The position numbers and the translations under genes are program-made. Shown piece by piece: positions 59,762 to 64,000 of a stretch of DNA of 64,000 nt. How positions within the stretch are numbered: position 1 is the first letter of the stretch; the number at the start of each line of letters is the position of its first letter. The notes under the pieces were generated by a model. The model saw only the letters and a list, made by a program, of their open reading frames with translations, was not told the DNA's origin and made no database searches. The DNA is from Pestalotiopsis fici W106-1 (Eukaryota; Ascomycota; Sordariomycetes; Amphisphaeriales; Sporocadaceae), in NCBI RefSeq assembly GCF_000516985.1, contig NW_006917096.1, forward strand, positions 3,581,606-3,645,605, read 5' to 3'.

Positions 59762-60737
59762 ATGATTTCCGCCCAGTTCTTCTCATCATACCAGTACACC
59801 ACTTCATCAAGACAATGTTTTTGTCCAAACTTTTTGCGAGGCGAGAAATTCGGAGGGAAACTACAATCCCGACTAGATGTTATGCCTTATGCAGTAAGCA
59901 GTACTTTCATTAATCCAAAATTTACTTCATTGATTGGTCTAATTTATAATAGATGATGCGCAGACTGAAGCTCAAAGCGTCGGCAAAACCACAAAATTGT
60001 GCGAAGAGGGTAGTGCGTTCCGGACAGCCTACGATCAATGTGTCGCTTGTTTGGTCACCAGCACTGATGATGACAATGCCACAAGCTACATATCGACAAG
60101 TTTCCAGCAATATTTCGACTTCTGCAATTTCACCGACACCTCTGGCGTGACCACCGTGGTGCAACGTATTACCGCCGTCGCCAATATAACGGTTGCAGGA
60201 CAAGCAGTGCCTTTCACAACTATCACGGCAGACGTTACGATTAGTCTGACTGGAACCGCCTCTGTTACCACCAGTGACGCCGGTGAGGGTGCGGTCCCGC
60301 TGACGGCAACGAACTCGACTGTTTCAGCTTCTCCTACGATCACCACCGATAGCAACTTGATCCCGTCTGCCGAGCCCACTACGAGCGCTGAACACGATTC
60401 CAGTAGCAAAGCTTGGATGGCCGGCCCAATCGTTGGTTCAGTATCAGGTATCGCTATAATTGCCTTAATTATTTTCCTGTTGTATCGTCGACGCACTGCC
60501 AAGAGGACACCACATTCGGACGACTTTGCAGATAAACCACAGCTGCACTCTGATTGTGTACCGCGGCCGCTACCTGAAGAACTCGACGCGGGCATGAGAC
60601 ACGAGTTACCCGGCGATGAACCGAGAGATCAGAACGCGCTCATAAACGAACTTCCGGCGAAGGAATCAACTACACAGGGGAGAACATTTGGCAAGATTGA
60701 ACTGCCATCATATGAACCTAGGCAGCTACCTAGCTAG
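59762..60737 (+). CDS. Single-pass membrane glycoprotein with Cys-rich ectodomain (5' end unresolved)
   Basis: Visible exons 59762-59893 and 59964-60737 are joined by a 70-nt GT-AG intron in phase 0, giving 301 residues from the first in-frame ATG. The ectodomain is Cys-rich (RQCFCPNF, then LCEEGSAFRTAYDQCVACL and YFDFCNFT), an arrangement seen in many uncharacterised fungal surface proteins. A Ser/Thr-rich stalk (about 120-200) leads to one membrane helix (AGPIVGSVSGIAIIALIIFLL) and a basic stop-transfer (YRRRTAKR). The cytosolic tail of about 75 residues is acidic/Pro-rich. This is the design of type I sensor- or receptor-like proteins. The reported N-terminus has no signal peptide, so translation probably starts in an unseen upstream exon. 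An acceptor TACCAG just after the ATG supports this. Confidence 0.6.
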
Positions 60738-60960
60738 GTACAACACGTCAAAATTTAGACGAAACGTTATAGCAATGACTATGCTGACTGCAACACATCG
60801 TATATATGAGATGAATGAAGCCCGGAATATCCCGTGGTATCTGCGTACCATGGATTGATTTTGCCGTCTTCTTATTTCCAAGGAATCGTTCGAAAAATGC
60901 TCATCGGGCAAGGTAAGAGGTCTAATAGTCGCAAATTAGTTCTTCATCGTGACACGCAAT

Positions 60961-63118
60961 TTAGGTGGACTTTGCTCGATGCTTGTCGCAACTTACCATT
61001 CGAATGTCGTACTCCTCATCAAAAGCCGCTCTTAACCCTACGTGGCTGTGGCTGGATAGTATCCCTACAATGGCATTGAGGGAGGTCTCCGCATCCGAGT
61101 AAAGTTGACGCCTTTGCAGCGGCTGCAAGTTTTCGAGTAAACCCCAGCCCTTTTGGCCCTTTTCCTCAACCTGGCTCCGGGCGGCTTTCTTGGTCTGTTT
61201 TTTCGTGGGCATAATCTTCGGTGGTTTGTTGACGCTCACTGCCTTGTCTTTCACAACGTCAACCTTTCCGTTGACGATCACGGCCTTGTCTTTCACAGGA
61301 TTAGCCTTTCCCTCAATTTTTGTGCCCACCTTGGCAACAATATGCATGGGGACCTCCTCGTCGGTATCCTCCTTCTTTTCCGGTGCCAACTCCATTGACG
61401 TGATACTCCTGCCGCCGTCGGTAGTAACCCGCTTTCGGATCTGCAGTTTGACATAGCGTTTGCCCAAAGTTTTCGGAACTTCTTGGCCAATTCCATTGAC
61501 TTGCGTGTCCAACTGGGCTGTTGGACAGAATAGCAATGCCTCGCCGATGCCGAGGTTGACGATTGTATCCAATAGCGTGCCTGGGGCTTGAGAATCTTGA
61601 TCCGTCGCGGCAGCCAGATGCCTCTTCAATATTTCATACCACCGAGGGGACAAGAAGCGATGGACAAAGGTCGCATTGGAAAGTTCAATGAGTTCAGGCG
61701 ACAGTGTTGGATCCTGGGTTGCGATGATAACACGGGTTCCAGTATGGCGCTGCTGGCGAATGACGGAGATGAGATCGTTCGTGAGAACACGTGCTTCGCC
61801 CGTCTGGACAAGGAACTGTATATGATTTTGAATATCAGTCAACCAAATTGGCCAACAAGTTGAAAGTATGGTGCGGAGAGGACTATCTCACCTTGTGTGC
61901 TTCATCTACAGCCACGACTCGGCCACAGGTACCACGGTCCTCCATAAAGATAGACAGGCAGATTGAGAACAATGCGCAAGCATCATCGGATGCCACGAAT
62001 GGATCACTCAAGTCGACTATTGTCACGGAGCCTGGTGCAAAGGCCCAGATGTCTTCGTCGGCTTGCGCCGGTCGGGTGTATTCGGTCAGTGGTGATGGTG
62101 CAAGGAATGTGTCCAGTAGTTGTAATCGCATCTTTAGAGGGCCCTCTTGGGCTGGAGCCCATTTGATCTCTGAAAGACGCCGCCGAAACTCATGATATGT
62201 GAATTTCGGGCCCTCCATCGCCATTTGTCGAACGATATTCATCACAACCTCCATGTATAAGGGCGTCTTGTCTGAACTTGGGTCTACTGCCATCAGCTTA
62301 AGGATTCGTGATATATTCAACTGATTCGTCGTCAAGTAGAGAGGCATGACCTTTGGTTGATTCGAGTTGGGCGCTAGACCTCGAAGACCTCTATAGAGAC
62401 GTTTCATGGTCCAGATATTTGAGGGACAGACGAGGACCTTGACTGGAATCCCAGCCGAGCAGAGATAGGCAGCTTCGCATAGCTGGGTAGTAGTGTCGTT
62501 GGTGAAGTTATCGTAGTGCATAATCATTCCAGCTAGGGGTTTCGGAAGACTGCCAGTGCCACTTTTGCTGTCAATGTAGCTCTCCAGGAGGCAACTGAGC
62601 GTATGGCTCTTTCCAGCGCCTTGAGATCCGCAGATGAAAGCCGACCATGGAGTATTCATATTGGCCAGAACAAGTCTGTCTTTTGGAAATGCTTCTTGGG
62701 CATCAAGTCGAATGCCCATCAATCCAAATTGCGGAATCACGTCCATAGTAGCGTCCTCCGTGTCAGACTGTATCAACCTTCCCACACCCAAAGTGAATAT
62801 AGGTGCATTCATGAAGGCTTCAAGGTACTGCTGTCTGGTTTGATCCCAACTTGTGAAAGAGGTATTGTGCCCATTGGTGTTGTTGGCAGAGTCTACAAAG
62901 GTTATGAGTTCCTGAAACTTCGAATCTTCATCAAACAACGCATGTCGAATGAGTCTCTGTGCTTCTTGTGTCGATTCCTGCTCATCATACTTGTGTTCTT
63001 CTTGTACAAGCGATTGCTGCTGCTGGTTCTGGGACCACATGGCCGGGATAGAAGGCGAGGGTGCATGTTTGCTTGCGATCCCTTGGTTGCCTGAGCAATC
63101 AATTGTTGCGGACGGCAT
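60961..63118 (-). CDS. HerA/FtsK-like P-loop ATPase, 693 aa
   Basis: Two exons, 63118-61892 and 61815-60961, with a 76-nt GT-AG intron in phase 0. A Gln-rich N-terminus precedes a P-loop domain: Walker A in FICGSQGAGKSHTLS (about residue 165) and Walker B in RVVAVDEAHKF at the exon junction (about 403-410). A sensor-like RVIIATQDPTLSPELIEL follows. This arrangement is that of the HerA/FtsK class of DNA- or protein-translocating ATPases, of which fungi have many uncharacterised, lineage-specific members. The C-terminal 200 residues are Lys-rich with a short imperfect repeat (NPVKDKAVIVNGK and VDVVKDKAVSVNK), a likely linker or nucleic-acid-binding tail. A GTAAGT near the end (61000-60995) could splice the tail differently. 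Function is unknown. Confidence 0.8.
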
Positions 63119-64000
63119 GATAGAGATGACCTGGCTGCTCGAGAATCACCCAAGAGACTAGAAAACTTGGCGCTTTAGTCCTCTATGCTGTATGATGCGT
63201 GTATGGCAAATAAAGCTGGTGTTCATTAGAGTATACCGAGTTCTCGATGCAGATTATCTACTAGAGGATATATACCTAGATAAGTTTCATTACCTACGAA
63301 TTCAGGACTCCGCAGATTTTAAAGACGTATTGGACTTCCGGAATTGCATTGGAGGGAAGAAAGAAGAAAAAACCTGACGCTTCTTTTCCATGTCCTCCCA
63401 TCATCACTAGCATGCCGAGCGCTGTAAACTCAAATTGCCGCTTTATTCCAAGTCCCAATTTTTTTTTTTTTTGCGTCCGTTGCCAATACCGCGCTGCTGT
63501 GACAAAGAAAACATTGAAATGTTTTCCAAATAAAGTCCAGATTATGACTTTCTCCCCCTAAAACCATGAGCTGCTGCTTTGCGATCAACAGATCATAGAC
63601 GACGAGTTTCTGCATTGATACTGAGGGAAGCATTTGGGGTCCCAAAGAATTTGGCGGGATGCATGTGCATTAAATCCACCAGATGTCTCCAGCTGAGACG
63701 TAGGAAAGGACGGGCCGGTGCATGCCTAAATTTTTATTTTTTTTAATTTTTTTTTTTGGGACGGCCCATTCAATATTCGCTGTTGGTCTTCCATTATGCA
63801 TCAAATGCATCTTTCTTTTCTATCAATTGCCAATTTCTCCAATGGCCATGGACGAAAGGGAATAAACTCAAACTATGCGCTGTTAAGTTAGTCGGTAGGT
63901 AGTCTTCATGAACCAACATTTCGTCGTTCGGGCCGCCATGCAGTTGGGGTTCATGTCACAACCACCGACCTGCCGATCAGTCTGAGTCTTTCAACAATGG
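63119..64000. other. Right-hand intergenic region
   Basis: Upstream of the ATPase gene. T-runs at 63460-63472 and 63734-63757 are the only notable tracts. No gene was recognised up to the window end. Confidence 0.5.

Noticed and set aside
1..64000. CRISPR arrays, integrases, intact transposases and dispersed 5S rRNA
   Set aside because: I looked for these and saw no regularly spaced repeats, recombinase motifs or 5S-like sequence. The window is ordinary fungal nuclear DNA apart from the repeats listed.

Overview
This window is nuclear DNA of a filamentous ascomycete, most likely a Sordariomycete of the Hypocreales type. The genes have short introns (about 49-192 nt) with CTAAC/CTGAC-like branch sites. 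Families present include HET, CFEM/PTH11 receptors, PaxB/PaxM terpenoid enzymes, Zn2Cys6 regulators, GRR1 and AIM18. Two tRNA genes are eukaryotic, one of them with an intron. Species assignment is inference. All exon models were built by hand from frame, splice signals and family motifs.

Layout. 0.5-3.3 kb: GAS2/GAR-domain cytoskeletal protein (-). 6.2-7.5 kb: DUF7730-like protein (+). 7.8-12.9 kb: a terpenoid patch with a PaxB-type membrane terpene cyclase (-) carrying an in-frame stop, a small coiled-coil gene and an intact PaxM-type FAD epoxidase/monooxygenase (+). 13.5-15.5 kb: HET-domain protein (+). 16.0-17.5 kb: BAR-domain protein (-). 17.5-22.5 kb: gene-poor. 22.5-24.4 kb: secreted GPI-type 5'-nucleotidase (+). 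25.2 kb: tRNA-Gly.

25.8-35.9 kb is the most interesting part: five genes that look like one catabolic cluster. They are an anion-type MFS permease (-), a DUF1446(AtuA)-DUF4387 fusion enzyme (+), a Zn2Cys6 regulator (-), a zinc alcohol dehydrogenase (+) and a metallo-beta-lactamase-fold hydrolase (-). The 10-bp palindrome GCGATATCGC occurs exactly four times that I could find. Three copies lie in the promoter regions of this cluster and one lies just outside its left edge. The ADH and MBL promoters share a 15-bp version in the same orientation relative to their genes. Three of the cluster's 13 introns use GC donors, against none of about 25 elsewhere in the window. A 61-bp direct repeat brackets the block, with a tRNA gene beyond each copy.

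36.9-42 kb: tRNA-Ser(AGA) with intron, an uncharacterised 500-aa protein (-) and an MFS sugar transporter (-). 42.4-44.3 kb: CFEM/PTH11-like receptor (-) with a REQQ tandem repeat. 46.7-47.1 kb: small hydrophilic protein (-). 48.9-51.4 kb: GRR1 F-box/LRR protein (-). 54.2-55.4 kb: AIM18 (+). 57.1-59.0 kb: secreted S10 carboxypeptidase (+). 59.8-60.7 kb: single-pass membrane glycoprotein (+, 5' end unresolved). 61.0-63.1 kb: HerA/FtsK-like P-loop ATPase (-).
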